From: Setoptus koraiensis
Taxonomy: Eukaryota > Arthropoda
Length of the DNA: 64,000 nucleotides
Reading direction: 5' to 3'
Assembly (NCBI GenBank): GCA_048013815.1
Contig: CM106585.1
Span: 2,728,001-2,792,000, forward strand
Shown: piece after piece, positions 1 to 11,210 of the stretch
Numbering within the stretch: the stretch's first letter is position 1
Layout: every line of letters begins with the position of its first letter
Notes under the pieces: model-generated
What the model was told of the DNA's origin: nothing
Seen by the model: only the letters and a program-made list of their open reading frames with translations
Databases searched by the model: none
Position numbers and translations under genes: made by a program

Positions 1-1843
1 ATCAGTCACAGGTGAGTTGATGATTGCGCTCACTACATTTCATGAATATAACAGCTAATCATAGATTACGCTCACAGGATGCCCGATATGTCGTTCAAGA
101 ACTGTTAGTTCCTGCTTAAAACACCCGATTTCTTAAGGAATCCATTCTCGATATTTACCGATTCTGAAAAGGCAATCATGTTGAGTTCAATAATGTAAGA
201 CTGTAAATCTGATCATTTGCCCTAGAAATAAACTAGAAAAGATTGTCGTGTTTGTTTAGTTTCGAATTGGATGAGTTTTGATTCTATTCTCAAGCCAACA
301 CTCTTCTAGCAATCGAATAATCGTTCATTAATCTACAACCGAATCAAACTAGAAAGGATTCATCGGTATCGAGGCTTGATTCAGTGGTAGAATGGTCAAT
401 ATATAGTGACGCAGCATAACTAGTCGTGGTCCTATGACGGCCCATAATGATAAGTAGCGATCTACGTTTTTTTTTTCTGATCTCTAATACTCGGCTCAAA
501 AGAATCTATTGGTTGTTGACAGAAATATTTCGGGCTTGAGGCTGAAAACTGAAAAGTTTATTTGGGGCTTGTCAGTTATAGACAAACAATCATATTTCGC
601 CTTGAACAGATTCTTGTGCCTCCATCGCATACCTGCCACAGAATAGAGAAATATCGACTGAATGCAGAAAATTGGAAAATAGTTTTTTCGATCTTGAGGA
701 CTGATTTGGTTGGGGCTATCAATCGATCAGCGATTAATAACTTCAAAGAAATATGAACAGTTGGATCTGAACCTCTATATATGCTTCTTCGTCGTCTTAT
801 TCTGCTCTAACGCTAGAAAATGCCATAATGTATGAGTCCGATGAAAAGTTTTTCAACTTCTTATGGTGTCTTGCCTCGGCAGGTTTATTAGGATATTATC
901 ATCAGTTGTCCTTGCTTAAAATCAGCACTATTAGTGATGATTTGGCTGTCAACAGTAGAAGAGAAATTTCTGATCATGGTTCGGATAATAGGATGACAGG
1001 CAACCGAAAAGAATCTATTCTATCTGTAGATAATGTCTCGGCGATAGCAAATTCTGGTAGGTAGTTACTGTTAATCCGGAAGATAACGAGGGCGTATGAT
1101 ACGCGGGCCAAAATAAACAATCGACATTGAATTTAAACAAGATCTAGAATAAGGGTCAACCGTGGATAAAAATACCATTTGTATTGTTACCAGGTGATAA
1201 ATTGTGTTGGCACCCCGAGAAACAAACAAAACACAAGATTTTGTAAATAGTGAATTTCATTCACTGATATGTGTGCCTACAGTTACTGCTAAGTTGTTCT
1301 TGTGTGCCCATAATATTTGGTACAGTTTTGAATTATTCATATGCAACCAACTCCGACTGCATTAAGGCGTTTTATTCATTCAAAGAATTCAATCTGAGTA
1401 TAGTCTTATCGGCACCTTTCGAGCATACATTGTTATTGGTGTGTGCTTTCGTCCACCTTCTTCTGGAATTGAAAAAGCATATATCCAACATATTATAAAC
1501 AAGTTACCCCTCAGACCACACATTTATGTTTTTCAGTTGTCTGAGACGAAATTTAGACTGAATGGTGCCAAAAATAGATGCGGTGATCAATTATTTATAA
1601 TGCACCATTGTAAATTTAATTCATGTCTAGATGCATTACTGAGAACAGCGTTAGTAAATATTGTCGTGTAGTGTTAGCAGGGGGCACTAGATGGGCTCCT
1701 TCTTGACTTGCTTCCTCTCGCGAAATGTCGGTTACAAATTTGTTAGTGTTGTTATGTTAATTTACAACAATTGTGTTTGCAACATTAGATACATACTTGG
1801 AAAGGTTTTATTCAAATATTAATTTACCATATAATAAATCACA
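1..1843. other. Intergenic or upstream flank, no gene recognised
   Basis: This AT-rich stretch has only short open frames of under 80 codons and none resembles a family I know. The first bases contain a donor-like CAG|GTGAGT, so an exon of a gene to the left could end there, but nothing else supports it. A short open segment at about 1537-1671 follows a pyrimidine-rich TTTTTCAG and ends in a stop. It could be a terminal exon, but its product is not recognisable. The 5' UTR and promoter of the receptor gene that starts at 1844 should lie in the last few hundred bases; I see no clear TATA box. Confidence 0.4.
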
Positions 1844-4061
1844 ATGACTGAGCGAATTGAGCAACTAATGAGCTGGGTATTTTCAAGTGTTGGTAAAAAT
1901 TGTCCAGGCAATCGAGACGATCACGCAACCATAGAGTGCCATTTCTTAACTAAACCATACATGTCGGACTCAATAGAAAAAGATTTCATGAAATTGTTTG
2001 ATGTCAGTCTGGAGCAAGATAGTCAAGTGAAAAATACTTACATGGATATTGCGTTGGGTATATCAGTGGCGGGCACTACTATTTTCCATGACAGGTACCC
2101 CATATACCAACGACATAAACATCAACTACAACAGCAAATTGCGTCAATTGGGGTCGAGCAAACAGAGCAAAAATCTACAACTGAAATCATGGAGGAAAAG
2201 GATAATTATGATTGTCAAGCACCAGATTTAGAGACGTCCAAGATGTCGGACGAAGAGCGTTATTCTGTGAATGTTGACAGCACATTACGACTGATCATTC
2301 ATTGCACATTCAGAGTGTATCAATTGATAAATTGTATTATGTTATTTAAGTTAATAACTGGTTTATTTGTAGACAGACCGACAGGACTATTTTATGGTGA
2401 TCTATTTCTGACAAAATACTTTGACATTGGCGACCCTATGTACTCGCTCATAGTGGCCATAGTCTTACTGACAGGTTTTACGGGTCTCACATTTAGAGAC
2501 AGTGTAGAGCCAAACAACAATAGTCCGATAGACTCAGCTATGGCCAAAAATCAGTACACTTATTTTTGTGAGCCATTTGTTAGCGAGCAACAGTTCAAGC
2601 AACAATCGCGAAGTATTAGATTTACATGTAAACAATTCAGTTTGGATATTAGAGATCACACCCGACTATCTATGACACTTATAATTGCAAGCTCACTCTT
2701 TACCTATGTCTATAGCTTATGGTATCAGTGGCCTATCGTTGGTCATGTGTTTGAATATTCTAATACATATAACAACACAACTAAAACGCACAATGTCACC
2801 AGAATGGAAGAGGATCCCATTTATGCATCTATAATAGTGACGCATAACCTCAAGAAGATAAATTTAACCGAGGACGAGATGTTTTGGATCAGGTTTTGCA
2901 CAATAGCGTGGTCGCCAATTTACCCATTTTGGACAAGTATGACCATATTAAGAATCTACTGCATGATCTATTGTTTCAGATCGCGCTCGAAGATGCTCAT
3001 GCAACAATTTAAAGCGATTCGATTACGACTGCAATATCTCGTAAATCAACTTATCAAAGAAGACAACAAGACTCATTATTCAGCACAAAACTTCAATTTA
3101 CTGCACAACACACATGAAAACTTCTACGAGAATTTCCACTCAGTGACAATGGCAAACAACAGTGCCGGAAGTGACAGAGGCGCGCACCACAAGGATCAAA
3201 TGAATTATGTTTGCAAAGTATTGAGAATAAACGAGGACCATTGTCGCAAATTGGCGCTGTTATTTTTAAAACACAATGAATTGTGCGAAATATTGCACAG
3301 GTCCGACCTGTTCTGGTCAGGCATTATGCAACAATATTGGCTCAGTGCTTTCTTCATAATGGCCTGGGTCTTGTTTTATTTATTTCACGTGAAAACTAGC
3401 ATGTTTCTAGCTATCAATTACGCTTATATAGGAATGATATTTCTGGTGCAGTTGGCCATAATCGCAGTCAGTTGTATGAGACTCACTAGAGAGGCACACG
3501 CACCTAAGGACCCTCTGGAGTATATTCTATACAATGTGCGCCTGCCCAAACTAACCACCCACTATGTAAGTAGCTTGTTGGCGACGATTCGTGCCAATAA
3601 ATACAAGATCTAATTAATTAAGATCTCACTAATTAAGATCTCACTAATTAAGATCTTACTAATTAAGGTCTGGTTATGAGATCATCAATTAGATTGCGCC
3701 AATTATATTCATCAATCATTATCTTTTCGCCAATCCGATAGGTGATTGACTTTTACGAGCGCACCAGCGGCCTCACAATCGGCTACACGACACGGGGACT
3801 AGGCGAGCGGGTGCTAGACGCAGCCGGATTGGCTTGGGTAAGTTGCGTGCGCCAAATTGACGCTGATTGACCAGTGAAATATCTCGAATTTGATACGTAT
3901 ACTAATAATGATAATTGAACCATTGCTCTTATCCCCTACAGTTGGCCAACACGTTCGTTTCCGTGTTTTTCGTATTTAGCGAATTAATAATTACCAGTGT
4001 CAGAGTGCACCATAATGCCACTCTGAACGCCCACACACCCAACTCGAATCGTGCCCACTAG
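1844..4061 (+). CDS. Gustatory-receptor-like seven-transmembrane chemoreceptor, three exons
   Basis: Three coding exons can be read: 1844-3565, 3742-3837 and 3942-4061. Both introns begin GTAAGT, end AG and are phase 0. The joined protein is 645 residues. Hydrophobic segments lie near residues 150-172, 198-216, 275-295, 350-375, 497-515, 520-543 and 607-623, giving seven membrane spans. The last exon opens LANTFVSVFFVFSE, which corresponds to the family signature TYhhhhhQF in transmembrane segment 7. A phase-0 intron just before that segment is typical of arthropod gustatory receptors. Known members act as ligand-gated cation channels in sensory neuron membranes. At 645 residues it is longer than most insect members (350-550), the extra length being in the N-terminal region and one large loop. 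Stopping at the first in-frame stop (3611-3613) would give a 589-residue protein without segment 7, so the spliced form is preferred. Ligand unknown; an odorant receptor is less likely. Confidence 0.7.
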
Positions 4062-4186
4062 ATAGAGCCACATACTCAGTGATAAACAGTTATTTGTTGC
4101 AAGCATAATCACATGTATACATTATAGTATATGTCGCATCGGAATATCGCTTCGAACTGGCTGTTCGGGCCTCCTTCTAGAGGCGA

Positions 4187-4192
4187 AATAAA
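4187..4192 (+). terminator. Polyadenylation signal of the receptor gene
   Basis: An AATAAA hexamer lies 126 bases after the stop codon of the receptor gene. The position suits a 3' end signal, but no cleavage evidence can be read from sequence. Confidence 0.4.
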
Positions 4193-4349
4193 CAGAAACG
4201 ATGAAATTGGAGTGAGAATTTGCAAGAATTGACCCTTCGAGAATCATTTTCGGCCACTTGTATTTCTAACGTGCTTTCCAACATGGCGATCGAACACGAT
4301 TTTTGGCGATTTTGGCGATCGACTTGTGTGTAATGACAATCATATGCAC

Positions 4350-5520
4350 GTTCGCATTTGTCTCACGTTCGCCTGTTTCGCGTGGCCCAACTGGCTGACA
4401 CTGTCGTCAGCGGTGACGTGCGATATGCGGCTGTGGCAAGTGAGCAGCGAGCGTCGTGTCAGCTAATGAAGACGACAACAAAATGAGCCAAAGAGAGAGA
4501 GAGATTTTGTTATGTAATCATAATTTACTTTACGTGCATTTCAGTTGCATTATTGGTGTGTGAATAATGGTGAATAATGGCGAGATAAACGCAGCGCCGA
4601 GAGCGACAGACGAGCAACGAGAGCAATGAGAGTTGCAATCAAGCAACAAACAAACAAACAAACAAACAACGACATGACTCCATTTATCTGAACACTTCTA
4701 TAATGTTCTATAAGTTGTTGTTTTACAGCCAACTACTGGCGTTTGCTGGCTCATGCCACACATACGCTGCTCACGACACGCCGATATATACGGGATAATA
4801 TGCAGGATAATAGGCAGGATATATCCGCATATATCCGTATAAATATCCGTGGCTGGCTGCATGCCAGCGCAATGTGTGCCAGCGAGTGCTTGAGTCCGTG
4901 CTCGGTGCGCCGCGTATATCTGGCAGCAACTGTTGCTCGCGAGCGGCGCTTGTGGCGCTGCCGGCCAAGTATGCGTGGCATATGGGGCGCATCTGGTTTA
5001 GATTATTATTATCTACTTCGGCGTTCGCGGTTCGGCGTTTGCGGCTCGCAGCTCGCAGGTTTGCTGTTCGGAGGCGAAGAAGCGAGCGAGCTCAAGGATG
5101 CAAATGGTCGCATCTTTTACAACATGCGCAAGCGACGTCTGCCTCGCTGGCCAGACCAATCAGTGTATTGCAATCAACACTGAGCACCTGTCACGCGAAT
5201 CGGGTGAAGTGACATGAATCAAACAAAAACCATATTGTGCAACAACACGCAGAACACACAAACAAAGAACAATCAAACAGTAATTAGCATCAGTAACAAC
5301 ATCAAGTGCAATTGCAACCACACCAACCACACCAACAATCACAACAATCACAAACAACGCCCACAACCTTACCTGTAAACTTACCTGTGCATAGAAAATA
5401 CCTGTACCTATAGCCCTCACCTATACAGGTAAGTTGTCGCCCATTTGTTATTTTGTGCACCTGCCGTACAAATTTTGTACTACAAAACTGCTTTCAACGG
5501 CATATGCCAGTGAACAGTTA
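4350..5520. repeat. Segmental duplication, copy A (partner at 11211-13800)
   Basis: From the words TTTGTCTCACG to GCCAGTGAACA this block matches the partner almost base for base; by eye only a few per cent of positions differ. Copy A lacks about 1.36 kb that copy B has (roughly 12050-13414), so it looks like a copy with an internal deletion, or copy B gained an insert. It lies between the receptor gene and the broken glutamate receptor. It carries a GAGA run, a (CAAA)n run near 4647, short tandem repeats near 5020-5070 and a cluster of splice-donor-like words at 5367-5434. Open frames in it are not recognisable proteins. Confidence 0.85.
5367..5434. other. Cluster of splice-donor-like sites on both strands
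   Basis: Within about 70 bases the minus strand reads CAGGTAAGT, CAGGTAAG, CAGGTAT and TAGGTGAG, and the plus strand reads CAGGTAAGT at 5426-5434. The same cluster is kept in the second copy near 13645-13712. It may mark exon ends of a transcript, or may be a short tandem repeat of the ACCTGT/ACCTAT type that mimics donors. Confidence 0.3.
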
Positions 5521-5927
5521 ATTAGATGCAGCCCTAAATACATTCGTTTCACTATCAAATGGTCAGACACTGCGAAGTCATCGCAGTTATCGTTTTGCAA
5601 CGAGTCGTGAATATCTTTCGCTGAAGGATTGCTTTGACGCGTCCACATGATTAATTAAATTGCATCATCTTCTATTCTTATATAATCTCTCGCCTCTTGC
5701 TCGATGAACTAGAAAGAGGAAACTACAGCCAATCCGGATAAATCGCACACATGTACAATTGCATTACAAGCACTTTGGACTCATGTTCCAGCACTCGGGA
5801 TGATCAAAAAGAAGCAACATCCGGAATCGTGTCGTGCAATAGTGTAGCCATGAGCTATAGCAAGATATTTAATAACGGCTGAAGAGAAAATTTATCACAA
5901 TTATCATTGCTATTGATAATCTACAGC
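5521..5927. other. Intergenic spacer before the broken glutamate receptor
   Basis: No gene, repeat array or clear promoter element was recognised in this AT-rich spacer. Short open frames on the minus strand have no recognisable product. Confidence 0.3.
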
Positions 5928-7110
5928 ATGTCCACTCGATCAAACCTATGCCTGGGCCACTGTTGGATAGTTGCAACAATTCTATTGTTAATGCTGGATT
6001 TTAGAAGCATATTTAAATACGACACTGACACTAGTGGCGTTGTGCAGTGTTTGCCAAATCAAATAAATATTGGCATCCTATTAACTGACGATCAAATAGA
6101 GCAGGGAATTCTGTTTAAGTGGGCCATTGAGCAGATAAATTCAAATAGGCGATCATTGCTAGCGAGAACAAAATTAATTGACCATATTAGACGCATTCAA
6201 GAGGGCGACTGTTGGGACACCGAGCAGAAATTGTGCGAACTAATATTAAACGGCATAGTGGCCACAGTGGGCCCGTTGAATCCAATAACGAGCTATCATA
6301 TTGGTAGCATTTGTGACACACTTGAGGTGCCCCATTTGAATATTTTTTCGAAGTGATTTGTTCTGAACGAGGGCACCGACAAACAATGGAACGGAATGAT
6401 CAAGGAAATAATGGAAGGCAAAACGGATTTGGCCATAGCGGATCTGAGTATAACTGAAATAAATCTGAGTCGTCGCGCGAGCACGCCGTCGATTTTACGT
6501 TGCCGTTCATGAATACGGGCATATCGATATTGTACAAGAAGCCGCTGCAATCAGAGCTGAAATTGTTCTCGTTTTTGTCGCCGTTCAAGAACGACGTCTG
6601 GATATGGATGTGATAATAGCCTACATTGGGGTCAGTTTGTCGCGTCAGTTTTTCGTGGGCCGCATCAGCCCATACGAGTGGTGCGATCTGCACCCATGCC
6701 GCCACGACGGCAAGATATTGCGCAACCAGTTGGGCGTGGGCAACAGTTGCTGGTTCATCATAGCCGCGCTCATACAGCAGGGCTCCGATTTGACGCCCCG
6801 TTCGCCGAGCACCCGCTTGGTGGCGTCAACGTAGTACTTTTTTACGCTCATAATGATATCGTCTTACACGGTCAATTTGCGCAAACAAACGAGGACGGAA
6901 AACGACGCGTCGAAGCAGGAAATTATGCCTTCTTCATGGAGTCGGCCTCCATCGACAACAGCCAAAGTGGCGAAAGTGTCAAAGAGCTCGCCATGGCCAA
7001 TGTTGGCGGAATATTCTTGGTGCTGTTCTTGGGCGGCTGCAAATCCATTCTCATCTGTCTGCTTGAATTGTATGTCAAGTGTCGCAAAACGGCCAGGGCC
7101 CACCTGAGTA
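5928..7110 (+). pseudogene. Broken kainate-type ionotropic glutamate receptor
   Basis: The first part (5928-6353) encodes a hydrophobic leader and the start of an amino-terminal domain, with INIGILLTDD, EQGILFKWAIEQIN and GPLNPITSYHIGSICDTLE, as in kainate receptors. The text then jumps to the ligand-binding S1 region (GTDKQWNGMIKEI, DLAIADLSI, DFTLPFMNTGISILYKKP), so roughly 300 codons of the ligand-binding and amino-terminal domains are missing. Next come remnants of M1-M2 (GRISPYEW, the pore loop ending ALIQQGSDLTPRS), M3 (TLIMISSYTVNL, where working receptors have SYTANLAAF) and M4 (MANVGGIFLVLF). Pieces lie in different frames: about 2 extra bases near 6478, a frame change near 6612, an in-frame stop near 6833 and another shift near 6890. 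The S2 lobe is largely absent. With these breaks it cannot make a channel. The most likely origin is a tandem or dispersed copy of a functional receptor elsewhere. Confidence 0.8.
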
Positions 7111-7929
7111 TAGCGACAAATTGCGCCTCTAACATTGTCATCTCAATATTCTGGCTCACATTATCTCACATTTTCTAATGCCCATACCTACTAGAATTTG
7201 CCCCTTCCGCAGGGCACCGGAAGCAGCTGAGGCGGCGCTGGAAGCTGACCACATCCTGTTGGTGATTGATACCTGTTGCTGTCCATTTCGGCTACGCTAT
7301 CAATGTTCATTTCAGCTGCACAATCAAGCTACAACTCGCAAATATCACCTGACCTGACAAATGTTTCGCTGCTTGCATTCCATCGCTGCTTCCATGCTTT
7401 CATCGGCGGATTACGACAAATTCACTCTCTGTTTGAACCGAACTGGAACAATAAGTTGATGGGAGACAGTGATAGTTCTAAGGGCCACTCCACCGGAAGC
7501 ACTAGTGCCCATATTACTCCCTTATTATATGTTATATATTCAGTTGTTGGTTCAAGCCTTTTGGTAGATGATGCAAATCGTGCTGCAACTGGTAGCAGTC
7601 TGAATGTTACTGCTCATTGAGGAGATTGTAAGTTTTCTGTCATCGTTGTTTATTTTTGCCGTTGTACATAGATATATTGTATTGTTGAATGTTTATGTAA
7701 GTGCCTCTATAAACAATTTATCCTGCAATCACACGAAATGTCGCAATTATCGTATGCGGGTTACGGCTAAAGAAAGAGGCCAAAGTTTTATAAACTCTCC
7801 CCGCCCCGGACCGGTGGTGCAAAATGTGAGGGACTTTTGTGGAGACAGAAGGTGGATGATAAGAAAATTGACGAACAGCCTGCTGGAAGGCGAGATGCCC
7901 AAGAACTTGTTCTTGGCAATAAGATAGAA
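7111..7929 (+). other. Degraded stretch downstream of the glutamate receptor relic
   Basis: A pyrimidine tract ending CCGCAG at about 7211 is followed by a basic stretch (RKQLRRRWKLT in one frame) that could be the cytoplasmic tail exon of the receptor relic. The remaining short open frames, near 7276-7620 and 7604-7927, are not recognisable. I see no intact gene. Confidence 0.3.
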
Positions 7930-8455
7930 GCGTTCTCAATGCCGGCGATGCGATCGATATGGTGGCCCAAATGTCGAGGCCCAAACTGCCCTCACATGTT
8001 CTAAATGGGTAGAGGGTGCCATTTACACACGACAAATATTAATTACCACAAATATAAATTATTACAAGTACAAATTGTATTATGCAATGTTTTTTACATA
8101 TACCCAACATTCAATGAAAACTGGGCCCATCAGATGGAGCCACATACCCAGCGATAAACTGTTTGTTGCGGGCACCATCGCATGTATAGTAACTGCTAAC
8201 TGTGTAAATAAGTTGCATCGCATCAAAATATCGCGTCGAAAATGGCCGAACTGGCTTTGCGGGGCCCCTATCTGGCGAATGAGGCAAAAAGGATGAAACT
8301 GGGACGAGAATTTGCACAAATTGAGCCGCTGAAAATCATTTTCGAGCAGCGCGTTCGGTGTCTCTGGCGTGCGTTCCAACGCGCAATCGGACACGGGCCG
8401 ATTCGGTGATCGATTTTGGTGCAACGGCGATCATTGGTGCACGTTACGCAATCGG
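7930..8455 (+). pseudogene. 3' relic of a second gustatory-receptor copy
   Basis: Around 7960-8000 the text reads AQMSRPKLPSHV, which aligns with YNVRLPKLTTHY at the end of exon 1 of the intact receptor. From about 8133 to 8455 the DNA matches the 3' flank of that gene (4059-4362): shared words include GAGCCACATAC, GATAAAC, GCATGTATA, AATATCGC, GAGAATTTGCA and AATCATTTTCG. By eye identity is roughly two thirds with gaps. Exons 2 and 3 are not recognisable in between, so only the end of exon 1 and the 3' flank of the duplicated gene remain. Confidence 0.6.
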
Positions 8456-9615
8456 CATTGAGATATATACATCTGTGTATATAATATATACAGATATATG
8501 TCTATGCCAGGCAAACAAAAGTCTCACGCAGCAACAATGAAACGACGACATTACATGATGGACATGATGCGATAAAGTCATGTGTCCCTCTATCTTAATT
8601 TGCCATCTCCGTGGCCATAGATGCTTTATGGCCAAATTGACTTTAGATGCGGCATTGCATTCGATACTGCATTTGATGTGATATAATTAATAGTATATTT
8701 GCAGTGATTTCCTGAATGTTGTTGCTGTCGCTGTCGAAATTGTCGTCTGTTTCTCTGTCGTGCATTCGTAGCAATTGTGCCTCTATCTCTTTGTTTGTGT
8801 GTCGCTCTGTCGCAATTGTTGGGCTCGATTGTTGGGCTCGATTGGTCGGCCGATCGGTCGGCCCGATCGGTGGCCGCCATTTGTGATCGGTGATGTGTGT
8901 GCGTGTACGTCGGATCAAACAACAATTACGTATTGATCGCGACGGCTATTAACGTCAACGTTGCTCGCACCACCAATTAGAGACTTGTGTGCGCCCCTAA
9001 TGACTATTGACCGTTGCCCGTCATGATCGAGGGGCGCCCCAAACGCGGCCACGTTGCGGCCGCAACGCGTCCAGATCTGGCCGCCGGTCAAGACACGAGC
9101 GCCGACAAACAACCGCTTTGTTCAAATGTCGGTGCTCGGGACGTTGCGGCCGGGATGCGGGTCGGCGGCGCCGCCGGCGACCCGATATCATGCAAGTTAC
9201 ATGTGCACACACATGTGGCGTATGTGCGTCTGTATAGATATTTGGTATTTATACGCTCCCATCCTGGGATTGCTGTGCAATTTGGCGCGGATAGGCGGCA
9301 ATTTAGATTGCTGCAAACTGATTAATTGCAACTAATTCTTGCACCGCTAGCGAACAGACAACAGCAAGTTATGCAACAACCTATGCTGCACAGTTCATTG
9401 ATTTGGCTTGGCTTTCAATTGGGCGCCCCAATTCAATTGGGCCGGCGAGCTGGCCAGCGCCATGAGGGGCAGCATAAAGGGGCAAACCTATTTTAAATGA
9501 TGGATAAACACTGGCCGGCAGACTTGTACGCAAATTGCAACTTGTAACTTGTGACTCGCGACTTGCGACTCGCGACTCGTGCGTTTGTGTGTAAAATAAA
9601 TGATGGCGTGCAGAA

Positions 9616-9663
9616 ATAATAGCAAATAATAGCAAGTAATAGCAAATAATAGCAAATAATAGC
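9616..9663. repeat. 10-bp tandem array
   Basis: The unit AGCAAATAAT is repeated nearly five times with one base change. Confidence 0.8.
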
Positions 9664-10967
9664 CCGGAATAATAAATAGGCAGCGCCACTAATTATTGCC
9701 GGCGCTTATAGGCCGGCGCGCTGGCCGCCGATAATTAGTGGCCGCACAAGCCAGCAGGGCAATCGTTGATTGAGCCGGCCCGGCCAGCTCGGCAGTGTGC
9801 GCACGCCGGCCAGCGGCGAGGGGCGCCCGCGACGGGGCCAGGTTACACACAAACGAGTGCGTGTTTGCGTTGGGGCCCCCGCCATTGCGACTCGCGTGAG
9901 AGTTGCGCCGACGGTCGTGCCGCCAGTGGTGCCGGTCGCGGTGCTATCAATGGACAGCAACAACAACAATTAGGCGCTGTCCGCCGATATCGCTGGTGGC
10001 GTTTTAAATGAAATTGTCGCTCGTCGGGCTGTCGGGCTCATCGGGCTGGTCGGGCACGGCCGCGCACCGACAGGCCAAAGCCACGGAACGGGGGCACCCA
10101 CAGGCGCACAGCGAGCGGACGGGGCGCCCATAGGCGCGCAGCAGCGGACGGGGCACCCACAGGCAGCGCACCGCCGCAGCCGTGAGCGTTTCATTTGGGC
10201 AGGGGTGAGTTTAATTTCAAAATTAATTAATGATCTGCTACAATTGGCGGCCGGCGTGACCGTTGCTTGACCGAGTGGCGAGCATTGATCAACTTTTCAA
10301 TTGGTATACATTTGCCAATTGTGCCGATTGTGCCAATTGTGCCCCGTCTACGTGTTTACTGTTTGCTCGTGAATGGCTGGCGACGTTTTTTTGCTCGCTT
10401 TCGCTCGCCCTCGCACTGCTCGTCGTGCCCGCTCGTCCGGCCCACTCGACGGGCCCCACATGCCCGCTCGACTTGCGCGTGCGGCAACGCCGCCACTGGC
10501 GACGCTGACGTAATGGCCGCTCGGCGCTATCGCTCGCCGGTCGGTGTTCGGTGGCTTCAGCGATAATTGTATTCGTGTATTCGTTTGTGACAAACGGTTT
10601 ATTGTCTACTTTTCACCAGTTTGGCCACCAGTGACGCAATCAGCGGCTCGTTGAAAACTTAAATTAGTGATGAAAATTAGTGTTGGTTCAAGCCGGACTG
10701 CAGTGCCATCTGCAGGCAACGTGCCGCAAGCTGCCGCTTGCGGTGCCGAGTGGTGCAGGCGTTCAGGCGCTCATGGTGGCGCACCGATCAGCGCCAAAAT
10801 CAGCGCCATTTTCTGTCTATGTTTGCGAAAATTTCGCCGAAAGCCGGATAAATGGATAGACGGATAAATGGCTGGCTGGCTGTAGGGAATAAATGGCTGG
10901 ATAAACGAGACGGAGTGAACGAGTAACGAGCAGCCAGTCAACGAGCAATGAGTGGATGAGTAAATGG

Positions 10968-11042
10968 GCAAATGATAAAAATGAGTAAACGAGCAAATGA
11001 TAAAAACGAGTAAATGAGCAAATGATAAAAACGAGTAAATGA
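10968..11042. repeat. 25-bp minisatellite, three units
   Basis: Three successive 25-bp units begin GCAAATGATAAAAA and differ at two or three positions. Looser copies of the GAGTAAATGA word flank the array on both sides. Confidence 0.85.
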
Positions 11043-11210
11043 GAGAAGGAGAAAATTAGAAAATGAGTAAATGATAAAAATGAGCAAATGATCGAATGCA
11101 GCCAGCACAAAGACGTTCAAGTCACCGCAAACAGCACGGTGACGACTGTGACGAGCTGCAACACCGACAAAGAGAAGACAAAAAGTAGATTACTTTTGCT
11201 GTGATTGCCA

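Larger units (their letters stand above)
8456..11210. other. Gene-free, repeat-rich DNA
   Basis: Composition shifts here to GC-rich with many CpG dinucleotides. Contents are short tandem arrays: a 10-bp array at 9616-9663, tandem GATTGTTGGGCTC-like and GGTCGGCC-like repeats near 8816-8875, and a 25-bp array at 10968-11042. Open frames on both strands are low-complexity and Arg/Ala-rich, without recognisable domains. Confidence 0.5.

Noticed and set aside
5907-5927. A start for the glutamate receptor relic at 5907
   Set aside because: The triplet is TTG; the ATG at 5928 is used as the left edge.
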